The position numbers and the translations under genes are program-made. The notes under the pieces were generated by a model. The model was not told the DNA's origin. It did no database searches and saw only the letters and a list, made by a program, of their open reading frames with translations. A DNA stretch of 64,000 bases from Gulosibacter macacae (GTDB lineage Bacteria > Actinomycetota > Actinomycetes > Actinomycetales > Microbacteriaceae), in the NCBI RefSeq assembly GCF_003865375.1, contig NZ_RQVS01000010.1, forward strand, positions 54,768 through 118,767, given 5' to 3'. Positions 48,624-55,900 of the stretch are shown piece by piece. How positions within the stretch are numbered: position 1 is the first letter of the stretch; each line of letters begins with the position of its first letter.

Positions 48624-48851
48624 ATGGCGAAGAAGCAGGACAAGAAGGCCGACAAGGCCGAGAAGCTTTCGAAGAAGGCAGCGCTCAAGGCTGAGAAGGC
48701 TGCGAAGAAGGCCGACAAGAAGCAGGCGAAGGCGAAGAAGGCTGACGCCAAGAAGGCCTCGAAGAAGGCTGCTGCTGCGGCAAAGAAGGCCAAGAAGGGC
48801 GCCAAGGCGAAGGCGGCCAAGAAGGCCAAGAAGAAGTCGAAGAAGAAGTAA
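48624..48851 (+). CDS. Lysine/alanine-rich small basic protein (histone H1-like)
   Basis: A 75-residue protein made almost only of Lys and Ala with a few Asp and Glu (KKADKKQAKAKKADAKKASK). GGAGG lies 7 bp before the ATG, and a strong terminator follows, so a real gene is likely. Composition matches the KAAK-type tails of histone H1-like and HU-tail proteins, which bind DNA or RNA non-specifically; here there is only the tail, no HU domain. Codons are nearly all AAG, which is typical of highly expressed Lys-rich genes. Confidence 0.7.
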   Translation: MAKKQDKKADKAEKLSKKAALKAEKAAKKADKKQAKAKKADAKKASKKAAAAAKKAKKGAKAKAAKKAKKKSKKK

Positions 48852-48867
48852 CTTCTGCGCGAATTCC

Positions 48868-48904
48868 AGCGGCGGTGCATCCGGTTCTCGGATGCACCGC
48901 CGCT
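48868..48904 (+). terminator. Intrinsic terminator after the lysine-rich gene
   Basis: A perfect 16-bp stem, AGCGGCGGTGCATCCG (48868-48883) with 48889-48904, GTTCT loop, followed by ATTTCG. Confidence 0.82.
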
Positions 48905-49000
48905 ATTTCGTGTCGGGGGAGTGACCGATGCGTCGCGGCTTCCGGCGCGCTGGGGCATTCCCGCTCGCGCGCTGAGGCACGCAAAGCCCTACCTCTCGCG

Positions 49001-49068
49001 CTAATCCGCGTGCTTCCGACTAATCCGCTTGTTGCAGCGCGCGGATTAGTCGGAAGCACGCGGAATAG
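49001..49068. repeat. Dispersed palindromic repeat, family C, copy 2
   Basis: 28-bp arms (49001-49028 and 49041-49068) with one mismatch and a 12-base loop; the arm has CTAATCCG twice, as in copy 1 at 30075. Differences from copy 1 occur in both arms together. Between 48905 and 49229 no gene is seen; the stretch holds only repeats. Confidence 0.85.
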
Positions 49069-49140
49069 CCGACTCGGCCGTGCGCGAGGCAACCGAAACG
49101 CCACAGCTGGCGTGCTGAGGCGCTCGAAGCGAAGCACACA

Positions 49141-49218
49141 TCTGCACGGAAGTGCCGATTTGGCCCCGATGATGCTCCGTGAGGTATCAAGACCCTCAAT
49201 TTGGCACTTCGGTGCAGA
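49141..49218. repeat. Dispersed palindromic repeat, family B, copy 2 (inverted)
   Basis: Exactly 78 bp, like copy 1 at 28421. Outer arms TCTGCACGGAAGTGCC and GGCACTTCGGTGCAGA pair with one mismatch. Reversed, its centre aligns with copy 1 (TTGAT...CACGG...GCATCAT), but the inner stem is weaker here. Confidence 0.8.
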
Positions 49219-49229
49219 TTGGCTACCGG

Positions 49230-50171
49230 CTACGCCCGCAATGCCGCGATCTCCGCCGCAAGATTCGCCCGAGCCCGCGATTCCCACAGCTCCCGCGCCC
49301 GCGCACTCGCGTAAATCCACTCCCGCTGCAGGTAGCTCTCGAGGATGCGCGCCCGACCCTGACGAAAATCCTCCTCGGGAACAAACTCATACTCGTCCCG
49401 CACAGCCTCGGTGTAGCGCTGATAGTGGGCACGTCCCGCGGCAAAGATCGAAAGGTCAGCATCGAGCAGGGGAGCGGCATCCGGATTCTCCGCATCCGAG
49501 CTGCCGGGCTTTGTCGCGAGCACCAGCCGCACCACGGCATCGACGCGACGTTCGCTCAGCCCCAATCGACGCAGTTCCGCACCGGCAAGCTCCGCCGAGT
49601 CATGCTCATCGTCGGGCGTGCCCTGATAGATCGCATCGTGGAACCACGCCGCGAGCTGCACCTCGACATCGGTCGGCGCAAACGCATCCGAGGCCAGGGG
49701 AGCGGAGCCCTCGAGCGAGAGCTGGTCGAGCGCGAGCAGCACATCGTGCAGGTGCGAGAGATCGTGATAGCGGCGGTGCGGTTCGCTCCAGCGATCGATG
49801 AGGGATGCACCGAGCTGCCCCCACGGCGAAGTTTCGATCTCGAGCCGCTCACCAAGCCGCGCCCACTCGTCGTGGAGGTAGGCGATGCGCTGTCGGCGGG
49901 CGGCTTCGGGCCGATCTGCGCGACGCACTCGCAGTTCGGATGCGACGAGTCGCGAGAGCAGTTCGCGCCCCGAGACCGCCTCGGCGCCGGAAGCAACGGC
50001 GGTTCCGTGCAGCCGTTCGGGCACGTCGTAGTGATCGAGGTCGAAGGCGCGGCGGGGGAGTCCGAGCGCTTGCGCGAAGGCGTGCAGCTCAGCGTGGTCA
50101 CTGTCCGAAACCATGTGGCTCCAGATCGTGCCGTGCGCGCGCCAATACGGCGGGTCAATGAGCACCGTCAT
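49230..50171 (-). CDS. DUF4031-HD domain fusion protein
   Basis: A 313-residue protein. Residues 1-85 are a DUF4031 domain (MTVLIDPPYWRAHGTIWSH and HYDVPERLHG). Residues about 105-300 are an HD-type metal-dependent phosphohydrolase: HRRYHDLSHLHDVL (His), WFHDAIYQG (the HD pair) and DADLSIF (last Asp). HD proteins of this kind hydrolyse nucleotides or other phosphoesters; the fusion's substrate is unknown. The ATG at 50171 gives the canonical DUF4031 start. Confidence 0.85.
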   Translation of the reverse strand: MTVLIDPPYWRAHGTIWSHMVSDSDHAELHAFAQALGLPRRAFDLDHYDVPERLHGTAVASGAEAVSGRELLSRLVASELRVRRADRPEAARRQRIAYLHDEWARLGERLEIETSPWGQLGASLIDRWSEPHRRYHDLSHLHDVLLALDQLSLEGSAPLASDAFAPTDVEVQLAAWFHDAIYQGTPDDEHDSAELAGAELRRLGLSERRVDAVVRLVLATKPGSSDAENPDAAPLLDADLSIFAAGRAHYQRYTEAVRDEYEFVPEEDFRQGRARILESYLQREWIYASARARELWESRARANLAAEIAALRA

Positions 50172-50248
50172 TGCGTCAGCCTACTCCCGGGATACGCATT
50201 GGTCTCGGTACAGCCTTCGGTCCACGCTTCGAGGGCCTCAGCGCGCCG

Positions 50249-50305
50249 CTCGACCAGCCAATTTCGCATGGGTGGTCGAGTAGGAGCGAAGCGACGGATC
50301 GAGAT
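50249..50305. repeat. Dispersed palindromic repeat, family A, copy 3
   Basis: CTCGACCA (50249-50256) and TGGTCGAG (50273-50280) are inverted, followed by TAGGAGCGAAGCGACGGATCGAGAT. A GAGGGCCTCAG element like that at 32941 lies just before it (about 50231). Confidence 0.75.
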
Positions 50306-50327
50306 CGCGCCCGGCTACGCTGAAGTC

Positions 50328-50690
50328 ATGTGGCACGTTGCAGCAGACTGGCACCTCGACGACGAGCGGCCCGAAGGTGGCTACGTCAATGTCGACCTGC
50401 GCAGGCCCAATCTCGCCATCCAGATCGAGTTTGACCGCGGTGAAGCGTCGCGACTGACCGGGTTGCTCGACAGTGTCTCAGGGGAGTCACGCGCCAGCTT
50501 CACTGCGACGGTGCCGATCTCAGCCGGTGCACTGCTCGGTTCATCTATGTTCTGGACCGCCTCACCGCAGGGAATCGCCCTCCTCGCTGGCCATGCCGAC
50601 GAGGGGTGGGAGATCCGCATAGATGAGATTCCGCTACAGGCTATCCGCGACCTGGTAGCTGCGGCACTGAACGCAGAACGTGGAATCTGA
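50328..50690 (+). CDS. Small hypothetical protein
   Basis: A 120-residue soluble protein with no family I recognise. It starts MWHVAADWHLDDERP and has alternating beta-type segments (YVNVDLRRPNLAIQIEF, ASFTATVPISAGALLG, GIALLAGHADEGWEIR) and a C-terminal helix. TACGCT at 50316-50321 ends 6 bp before the ATG with no Shine-Dalgarno, so the mRNA is probably leaderless. It is the last backbone gene before the mosaic region. Confidence 0.6.
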   Translation: MWHVAADWHLDDERPEGGYVNVDLRRPNLAIQIEFDRGEASRLTGLLDSVSGESRASFTATVPISAGALLGSSMFWTASPQGIALLAGHADEGWEIRIDEIPLQAIRDLVAAALNAERGI

Positions 50691-51155
50691 CTTGTGAGGC
50701 GCGTTCGTCGGCAGTGGGGCTGGCAAGCAACAACTACTGGTAACCCTGCGTATCAAGGTTGGGCGTATACGAGCTGAGTCAGGCTGTGGTTCAGCCGAGG
50801 GGCCTGACATCGCGAGCGTGGTCACGGCCTTGGCAGCAACGCCGATCGCGGGCACCATGGCGCGTGCGCCGATCTGCTCGGCCAGGGGCGCGCAGCGGGA
50901 CCGTGCTGCTTCATCTGTCGGAGAACGCAGCGCGGCACCGGCACCACTGCGCATCCGGCTCGGGCATGTTCCCCCGCGAAGGGCTGGGGCAGTCAGTTCC
51001 GGCCTTCAGAGCGACGCGGGGGAGGGAATCGAGGACGCGTGCTCGGCGGCATGTGGGGATGCGACTGAGGGTCTGCGCTGGCGCTGGCCTAGACTCAGCA
51101 CTGAGCGGGGACGGTTGTCCACGCTCCTGGTCGATCCATCCAGGAAGGTTGGGAC
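50691..51155 (+). other. Non-coding or degenerate junction between backbone and mobile region
   Basis: No convincing gene in 465 bp. Open frames on both strands are short, Arg/Pro-rich and without recognisable motifs. A weak -10 (TAGACT near 51090) precedes the leader peptide at 51156. The backbone style (repeats, operon spacing) stops here. Confidence 0.5.
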
Positions 51156-51185
51156 ATGTTCTTCAGGGCTCGGGCCAGCCTGTAA
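51156..51185 (+). CDS. Candidate 9-residue leader peptide upstream of the MFS exporter
   Basis: ATG-initiated MFFRARASL followed by TAA. AGGAAGG at 51142-51148 lies 7 bp upstream, a good ribosome site. It contains Arg-Ala-Arg, the '+x+' pattern (basic-any-basic) at which macrolide-bound ribosomes are known to stall. A terminator hairpin follows 12 bp after the stop and precedes the exporter gene. Together these suggest translation-linked attenuation. Too short to be sure. Confidence 0.5.
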   Translation: MFFRARASL

Positions 51186-51197
51186 GTGGCGAGTAAC

Positions 51198-51233
51198 AGG
51201 ACCGCGCTGGAACGTCGCGCGGTCCTTTGTTCT
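51198..51233 (+). terminator. Attenuator-type hairpin before the MFS gene
   Basis: AGGACCGCGC (51198-51207) pairs perfectly with 51217-51226, followed by TTTGTTC. It lies in the leader of the MFS gene. CCTGT (51179-51183) can pair with ACAGG (51196-51200), which overlaps the left arm, so two structures compete. Confidence 0.65.
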
Positions 51234-51266
51234 GCCCACTCGCCCGCTCATTCCTGAGGGAAGTTC

Positions 51267-51866
51267 ATGTCTTCTACCGATTCCTCTTCTTCTCTGCGAT
51301 CCTCGCTACCACGGCCCAGGTGGCCATTGCTATTGTCCAATGCCTTGGATGCCGCTGGGCGTCGGGGTGTCGACTTCGTAACTGATGTCTTGGCGGTACT
51401 GGTTCTTGGAGCCAGTGCTGCGCAGATGGGTTTGCTCAACGCCATCGGAACACTGGCATTCCTCGTGCTGGGGATCCCGATTGGGGTCCTGGTCGACCGC
51501 TCGCCCACGGTGCGGCTGCTCGCTGGCTCTGGCCTGGTCCGAGCAATGCTGCTGGCGACGGTGATCACTGCCCTGGCACTGGACTCGCTGACCATGGTCC
51601 ACTTGTACCTGGTCGCTGGGTTAGTCGGCACCACTACGGTCGTCACCGAGACCACACAGACTGCCATTGCCCCTCGAGTCGCCGGACAGGACGCGGTGGC
51701 CGCCCTGGAGATGCTCGATCCTCCACGCGATGAGTTCCCGCCTCGCCCCGACGAGACCTGTCACTATTACGAGGCGGAAATCAGCTTCTTCGAACGAGTC
51801 GACGTCCACGTCGTCTGCTTCGCCTCCGACCAGGTCAGCAGGATCGGAACGGTTCCCGCGCCATGA
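51267..51866 (+). pseudogene. MFS exporter, truncated after about 150 residues
   Basis: The first about 145 residues are the N-terminal part of an MFS_3-type drug exporter (enterobactin/macrolide exporter-like). Four to five helices and the loop GIPIGVLVDRSPTVRLL, equivalent to the MFS signature, are visible. Near 51705 the hydrophobic pattern stops, and the frame runs on through about 50 unrelated, acidic residues to a stop at 51866. A full exporter has about 400 residues with 12 helices, so this one is cut. GAGGGAAG precedes the ATG. The stop overlaps the next start by 4 bp, probably by chance. Confidence 0.75.
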
Positions 51867-52540
51867 CCCCGGAGGATCGCACCGACACCCCGCCGATCCG
51901 TGTCCTGATCGCGGATGACGACCAGCTCGTCCGCACCGGCGTCGCCGCTATTCTCGCCTCCGCCACTGACCTTGACATCACCGCCCTCGCCAGCAACGGC
52001 CACGAGGCCGTCGATGCCGCGGCAACACACCGCGTTGACGTCGCACTGCTGGATATCCAGATGCCACGACTCGACGGCATCGGAGCTCTCCGTGAGATCC
52101 GGCACCGACTGCCCGAGCTTCCGATCGCCATGCTCACCACCTTTTCCGACGACCATCTCATCGCCGATGCGATCAACGCCGGCGCCCTCGGTTTCCTCCT
52201 CAAGTCCGACGAACCTCAGCAACTCATTGCCGGCGTCAGGGCCCTCGCGCACGGCGGAGGCGCGTTCTCCCCTCGAGTCGCCCGCTGGCTCGCCGCCGAG
52301 CAACGAGCGGGCCACCGCACCCGAACCGCGCGAGACGAACTCACTGCCCTGCTCACCGAGCGCCAGATCGAGCTCCTCACCCACATCGCTCGCGGACTCT
52401 CCAACGCCCAGATCGGCAGGGCCATGCATCTGTCCGAAGGCACCGTCAAGCAATACGTCTCCCAGCTCTTCAACACCCTCGGCATCGACAACCGTGTCCA
52501 CGCCGCCATCACCGCCTACCGACATGGACTCATCACCTGA
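51863..52540 (+). CDS. LuxR/NarL-type response regulator (orphan)
   Basis: A 225-residue regulator. The receiver domain (about 12-130) has the acidic pocket IADDDQ, the phospho-acceptor Asp in ALLDIQMPRLDG, and the switch Lys in LLKSDEP. The LuxR HTH covers about 160-220 (LTERQIELLTHIARGLSNAQ and LSEGTVKQYVSQLFNTLGI). A histidine kinase gene would normally sit just upstream, but the truncated exporter is there, so the partner is missing. It probably came in with the mosaic DNA and may respond to a kinase elsewhere. Confidence 0.88.
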   Translation: MTPEDRTDTPPIRVLIADDDQLVRTGVAAILASATDLDITALASNGHEAVDAAATHRVDVALLDIQMPRLDGIGALREIRHRLPELPIAMLTTFSDDHLIADAINAGALGFLLKSDEPQQLIAGVRALAHGGGAFSPRVARWLAAEQRAGHRTRTARDELTALLTERQIELLTHIARGLSNAQIGRAMHLSEGTVKQYVSQLFNTLGIDNRVHAAITAYRHGLIT

Positions 52541-52704
52541 AGCCGACCCTGACCACACTAATGGTGGGTAGTGGCGCACTCGAGAGCATGGTCATCGTCG
52601 GCATCTAGATGGCGGTCGTCTACAGCGGCGCAATCTTTTAACCAAAGTGGACAGCGCGTCCGCGATCAGTCCCCGCTCCCCTGATCGTCGAAGGCAGTAG
52701 CGTC

Positions 52705-52803
52705 GTGACGGTTTCGATGCGCGTGATGATCGCGAGGGATGGCTACAAGCACCTCCTGCGCACGGTCGCGGCCAAGGACGACGACCGCGAGCCAACCCCG
52801 TAG
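52705..52803 (+). pseudogene. MobF relaxase N-terminal stump
   Basis: GTG-initiated 32 codons ending at TAG. The protein start VTVSMRVMIARDGYKHLL and TVAAKDDDRE match the first 30 residues of the full relaxase at 55901 (VTISIRVMTAGDGYRYLL) and then stop. It is a remnant of a second, different conjugative relaxase gene, showing that two elements met here. Confidence 0.75.
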
Positions 52804-52892
52804 GGCCGGCAAAGTAGTTGCGTTTCGATCGGGTAGTTTCTGCGGTTCCCAGATTACGGGCTTAAGGGTCGTTCGTGCTGTCCGCACAGGCC

Positions 52893-53220
52893 TCAGTCAA
52901 CCTGCGTCTCGATGCAGTAGCGTCGCAGTTCTGCGATCATCGCGGTCTTGGGGGTGCTGACGAAGCGGAACGCATGGCTGAAACGGACGCGCATTCCTCC
53001 AGCCTCGAGGTAGCCGTCGCAGGAAGCGCGTCGTCCGTGGGTGACGACAGAAATGACCTCCACCCGCTCGGGAGAACGGCGGGCGCACCTCTCGGGCTGC
53101 ACTGGGGCCGCTGTGTGTGGATTTCTCGATGAGCGTCCAGCTCATGTCATCGGCAAGCCACTCGGAGAGGGCCTCCAGCTCTCCCTTGGCCCGGTTCACA
53201 ACGAAGTCTCCGTCAACGCA
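52893..53220 (-). pseudogene. NTF2/SnoaL-like protein, frameshifted remnant
   Basis: Read on the - strand, one frame gives CVDGDFVVNRAKGELEALSE and WLADDMSWTLIEKSTHSG. A different frame continues with VEVISVVTHGRRASCDGYLE and MRVRFSHAFRFVS, ending in AELRRYCIETQVD. Together they look like one NTF2/SnoaL-fold protein of about 110 residues broken by a frameshift near 53080-53110. No intact start is seen. Function cannot be assigned. Confidence 0.5.
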
Positions 53221-53241
53221 CTTCCGTGAAGACTCATGGTG

Positions 53242-53367
53242 CTATGGCTCGATCCGATGCGCCCGGCCTTTCTCCGCGATCGGCACGCACATTTCGATGG
53301 GTCTATCAGGCTCCCAGCTGACCTGTCCTTGGTAGATGATGCCGAGTTTCCCGGTGGCGCCGTCTCG
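53242..53367 (-). pseudogene. Remnant of a GyrI-like effector-binding domain
   Basis: About 42 codons on the - strand contain GKLGIIYQGQVSWEPDRPIE, MCVPIAEKGRAHRIEP and then a stop. This resembles the middle of a GyrI/BmrR-type effector domain, normally found at the C-terminus of MerR-family regulators; the DNA-binding part is missing. It lies just downstream of tetA and directly before the NTF2-like remnant. Confidence 0.45.
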
Positions 53368-53426
53368 CTAGTCGGCCATGGCGAAGCAGTGTCGCCGCCG
53401 TGTTGCTCCTGCTCACGTCTCACAAC

Positions 53427-54650
53427 TCACATCGAGTCGCCGCTCGCCCATGAGCCGAACTTCGGGGACGCTGCTGTACCACGCATGATGAGAATCACGC
53501 AGGGCACGTAGAGTGCTGCGGCGCAGAGCCAGAGGAAGCCGTCGGCGTTGATGTAAGTGAGCGCGAAGATCGTTGTGAAAGCGACCGGTCCGAAGATCGA
53601 TGTGACGCTGTTGATGCTGGCGAGCACACCCTGGAGGCGCCCTTGGTGCTGTTCATCGACGCGCTGGGAGAGAAGGGTTTGCAGAGCGGGGAGGCCGATG
53701 CCACCGATCCCCAGTGCCGCCAAGATAGGCGCCATGGAAAATGCGTCAGTGACAATCGCCAGGCCTACGAGACCCAAGGCGTCGGTAACACACCCGATGA
53801 TGACTGTTTTTGCCTCACCGATCCACTCCACGATGCGGCCAGTAAGGAGGGCCTGCACGAGAACCTGTACGATCCCGAAGACGGACAGGGAGATTCCAAC
53901 TTCGACGGGACTCCAGTCGAGGCGGTGTTCAGTAAACAGCACCCAGGTCGCACCTGGAGCCTGCCCAATGAATTGAACAAGGCCGAATGCGACTAATAGG
54001 AAGGTAATCCCAGGCACCGCGCTGAGGCCGGGGCGACCACGATGCTGAGCGAGCGACGCAGAGCGCGCAGGGGAATCAGGACGGGTCTCGCGTAACAAGA
54101 TAAAGGTGAGTGCCAGATTGCTCGCTGAGAGAAGAGCAGCGAGCAAAAACGGCAGATGTGGCGAGATGGCACCGAACAGTCCACCCATGGCTGGCCCCGC
54201 GATCATTCCGCCGCCATAGCAGGCACTGAGTAAACCGAAACGCTTGGCGCGCTGGTGGGGTGGCGTGATGTCGGCGATCACGGTGGCGGTGACCGCATTG
54301 GTCGCTCCGGTTATCCCAGCCACTGCACGGGCGATATAGAACACCGACAGAGCGGATGTCGTGGCGAGCACGAGATAGTCGACGGTCGCACCGGCCAGGG
54401 AAACAAGCAGCACCCGGCGGCGGCCGAATCGGTCCGACAGTGTTCCCAGTACGGGGGCAAAGATGAACTGCATTACCGCGTAGAGCGCGATCAGCACTCC
54501 GACGTTCAGCGGAACCGCATCAGCGGTGACCCCTGCCTCGTGTAGCAGTGCGGGGAGAATCGGCATCACCAGGCCCATGCCGGCGGCGTCGAGGCTAGCC
54601 GTGATGAGGACCGTGGCCAACGAGCCACGAGCGGAAGTGAGAGATGACAC
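53427..54650 (-). CDS. tetA: Tetracycline efflux MFS protein, Tet(33)/Tet(Z)-like
   Basis: A 407-residue, 12-helix drug/proton antiporter of the TetA family. The loop-2/3 motif GTLSDRFGRRRVLLVSLAGA and helix-1 motif DAAGMGLVMPILP are diagnostic of tetracycline exporters. Length and the divergent tetR match the actinobacterial classes Tet(33) and Tet(Z); which class cannot be settled by eye. The longer frame from a TTG at 54686 runs through the operators, so I chose the GTG at 54650, which starts immediately beside operator O1. It exchanges a tetracycline-metal complex for a proton at the cell membrane. Confidence 0.92.
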   Translation of the reverse strand: MSSLTSARGSLATVLITASLDAAGMGLVMPILPALLHEAGVTADAVPLNVGVLIALYAVMQFIFAPVLGTLSDRFGRRRVLLVSLAGATVDYLVLATTSALSVFYIARAVAGITGATNAVTATVIADITPPHQRAKRFGLLSACYGGGMIAGPAMGGLFGAISPHLPFLLAALLSASNLALTFILLRETRPDSPARSASLAQHRGRPGLSAVPGITFLLVAFGLVQFIGQAPGATWVLFTEHRLDWSPVEVGISLSVFGIVQVLVQALLTGRIVEWIGEAKTVIIGCVTDALGLVGLAIVTDAFSMAPILAALGIGGIGLPALQTLLSQRVDEQHQGRLQGVLASINSVTSIFGPVAFTTIFALTYINADGFLWLCAAALYVPCVILIMRGTAASPKFGSWASGDSM

Positions 54651-54651
54651 C

Positions 54652-54679
54652 TTATCAACGATAAAGTTATCGATGATAA
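54652..54679. promoter_or_regulatory. Two tandem tet operators between tetA and tetR
   Basis: TTATC-AAC-GATAA (54652-54664) and TTATC-GAT-GATAA (54667-54679) have identical 5-bp half-sites, 3-base centres and centres 15 bp apart. They fill almost all of the 38 bp between the two divergent genes, so one repressor controls both. Confidence 0.85.
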
Positions 54680-54688
54680 AGTGCAAGC

Positions 54689-55258
54689 ATGGCTCAGAAA
54701 CAAGCGCGACTCGATCGTGCAGCAGTCTTGCGCGGTGCGAGGCATGTGCTCAATAACACGGGGATCGACGGTTTCACCACGCGGGCGCTGGCTGCGCATC
54801 TGCGGGTGCAGCAGCCAGCGCTCTACTGGCACTTTCGGACAAAGGGCCACCTGCTCGGATCGCTCGCAGCTGATGTGCTTGATCGCGAACACCACGCCTC
54901 ACTCCCAGAGTCAGGGGAGCGCTGGGACGACTTTCTCCTGCGCAACGCGCGGAGCTTCCGGACAGCGCTTCTGGCAGTCCGGGATGGAGCACGGCTGCAC
55001 GCAGAGTTTCACCGTCAAAAGAGTGACCAGATGCCAGCGGGCTCGGATGCCCCCGAAAGTCAGATCGAGTTTCTCGTGTCCGAAGGATTCGCTGAGGTCT
55101 CTGCGGTCCGAGCTCTCATGGCTATCAGCCGCTATACGGTCGGTTTCGTACTAGAAGAACAAACAGCGCTCGACAACGGATGTGAGCCTGTCGATCAAGA
55201 CCTAGATTTCGAGTTCGGGTTAGTTGCAATGGTTGAAGGGCTGGCATCAAAGCGATGA
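54689..55258 (+). CDS. tetR: Tetracycline repressor TetR
   Basis: A 189-residue TetR of the tetracycline class. The HTH is GFTTRALAAHLRVQQPALYW (about 27-46). The ligand domain has the class-typical EHHASLPE (His near 64-68), FRTALLAVRDGARLHAEF, equivalent to the HRDGA loop, and the C-terminal FGLVAMVEGL. It binds the two operators upstream and is released by drug. It is shorter than enterobacterial TetR (about 207) and agrees with actinobacterial relatives. Confidence 0.93.
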   Translation: MAQKQARLDRAAVLRGARHVLNNTGIDGFTTRALAAHLRVQQPALYWHFRTKGHLLGSLAADVLDREHHASLPESGERWDDFLLRNARSFRTALLAVRDGARLHAEFHRQKSDQMPAGSDAPESQIEFLVSEGFAEVSAVRALMAISRYTVGFVLEEQTALDNGCEPVDQDLDFEFGLVAMVEGLASKR

Positions 55259-55347
55259 GGGATGCTCGCGCTTTGGGTCTCTGCGTCAGTAAGGTCAATC
55301 CTTTCCCGCTCCCGCAGCAGCTCCTCCGCGATACTGACGTTTTGCTC

Positions 55348-55505
55348 ATGGCTACGGAGCTCACTAACGAGCAAATCAGGGACCGTATGCATGTCGCGTC
55401 GCGATCGCGGAACGGCACATCAGCAGCATCTTCACCATGCTCGACCTTAACGAGCGCACAGGAAACAAGCGCGTCATCGCCGTCCTCGAGTACCTCAAGA
55501 ACTAA
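55348..55505 (+). pseudogene. LuxR-type HTH, frameshifted C-terminal remnant
   Basis: One frame reads MATELTNEQIRDRMHVAS. A second frame takes over near 55405 with AERHISSIFTMLDLNERTG and NKRVIAVLEYLKN, ending at TAA 55505. Joined, this is the last about 50 residues of a NarL/LuxR DNA-binding domain; the receiver part is absent. It differs from the intact regulator at 51863, so it is not its duplicate. Confidence 0.65.
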
Positions 55506-55605
55506 GCGTCGAGTGCGTGACCGGCGCGATGACCATAGGTAACGGCGGTTTAGCATCGGTGCCGCATCTTGACACGACTCAATCCGCGACAGCTAACCTC
55601 CGCAT

Positions 55606-55806
55606 ATGGAGTTCGACGGAATGGAGATCCCCGACGATATCGAGGTCACGGTCTGGGGGAGCAACGAGCACCGGCTCTGTAACGTCTGCCGCGCAGAATG
55701 CGACCCCGAGCCGAGCGGCGCCGACGGGTACGGCGTGTGAATCGTCTACGTCTGCCGCGACCACGGAGTCCAATCCGTCGTGGACCCATTCGAGCATCTC
55801 CGTTGA
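55606..55806 (+). pseudogene. Small zinc-ribbon-like ORF interrupted by TGA, upstream of the relaxase
   Basis: ATG 55606 opens 44 codons (MEFDGMEIPDDIEVTVWG, then CNVCRAECDPEPSG) to an in-frame TGA at 55738. The frame continues for 21 sensible codons, IVYVCRDHGVQSVVDPFEHL, to TGA 55804. The two Zn-ligand pairs, CNVC and CRDH, fall on opposite sides of the first TGA, so the intact product would be 66 residues. Either this is a nonsense mutant (for example of a TGG or CGA codon) or a recoded stop. It lies 94 bp before the relaxase and may be an accessory transfer protein. Confidence 0.5.
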
Positions 55807-55900
55807 AGCGCGCTCTTCGCTATCTCCCTGCATTGACGCAAACATCGCGCTCTCCGCCTTCCGAGGGTAGATCCCAAGATCTGCGGCGCACCTGCCCAGT

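Noticed and set aside
48554..48958. Phe/Ala-rich ORF on the - strand opposite the lysine-rich gene
   Set aside because: Its Phe runs are simply the complement of AAG codons; no ribosome site.
50634..51196. Overlapping open frames on both strands between the last backbone gene and the leader peptide
   Set aside because: Arg/Pro/Ala-rich, no motifs, no ribosome sites; left as non-coding.
51621..51809. Short - strand frame with VTGLVGARRE that recalls a P-loop start
   Set aside because: The P-loop lysine is missing and no continuing domain follows; probably chance within the exporter junction.
55738..55740. TGA as a selenocysteine codon in the small zinc-ribbon ORF
   Set aside because: No SECIS-like hairpin was recognised directly after it and no selenium genes are in the window; a nonsense mutation is simpler.
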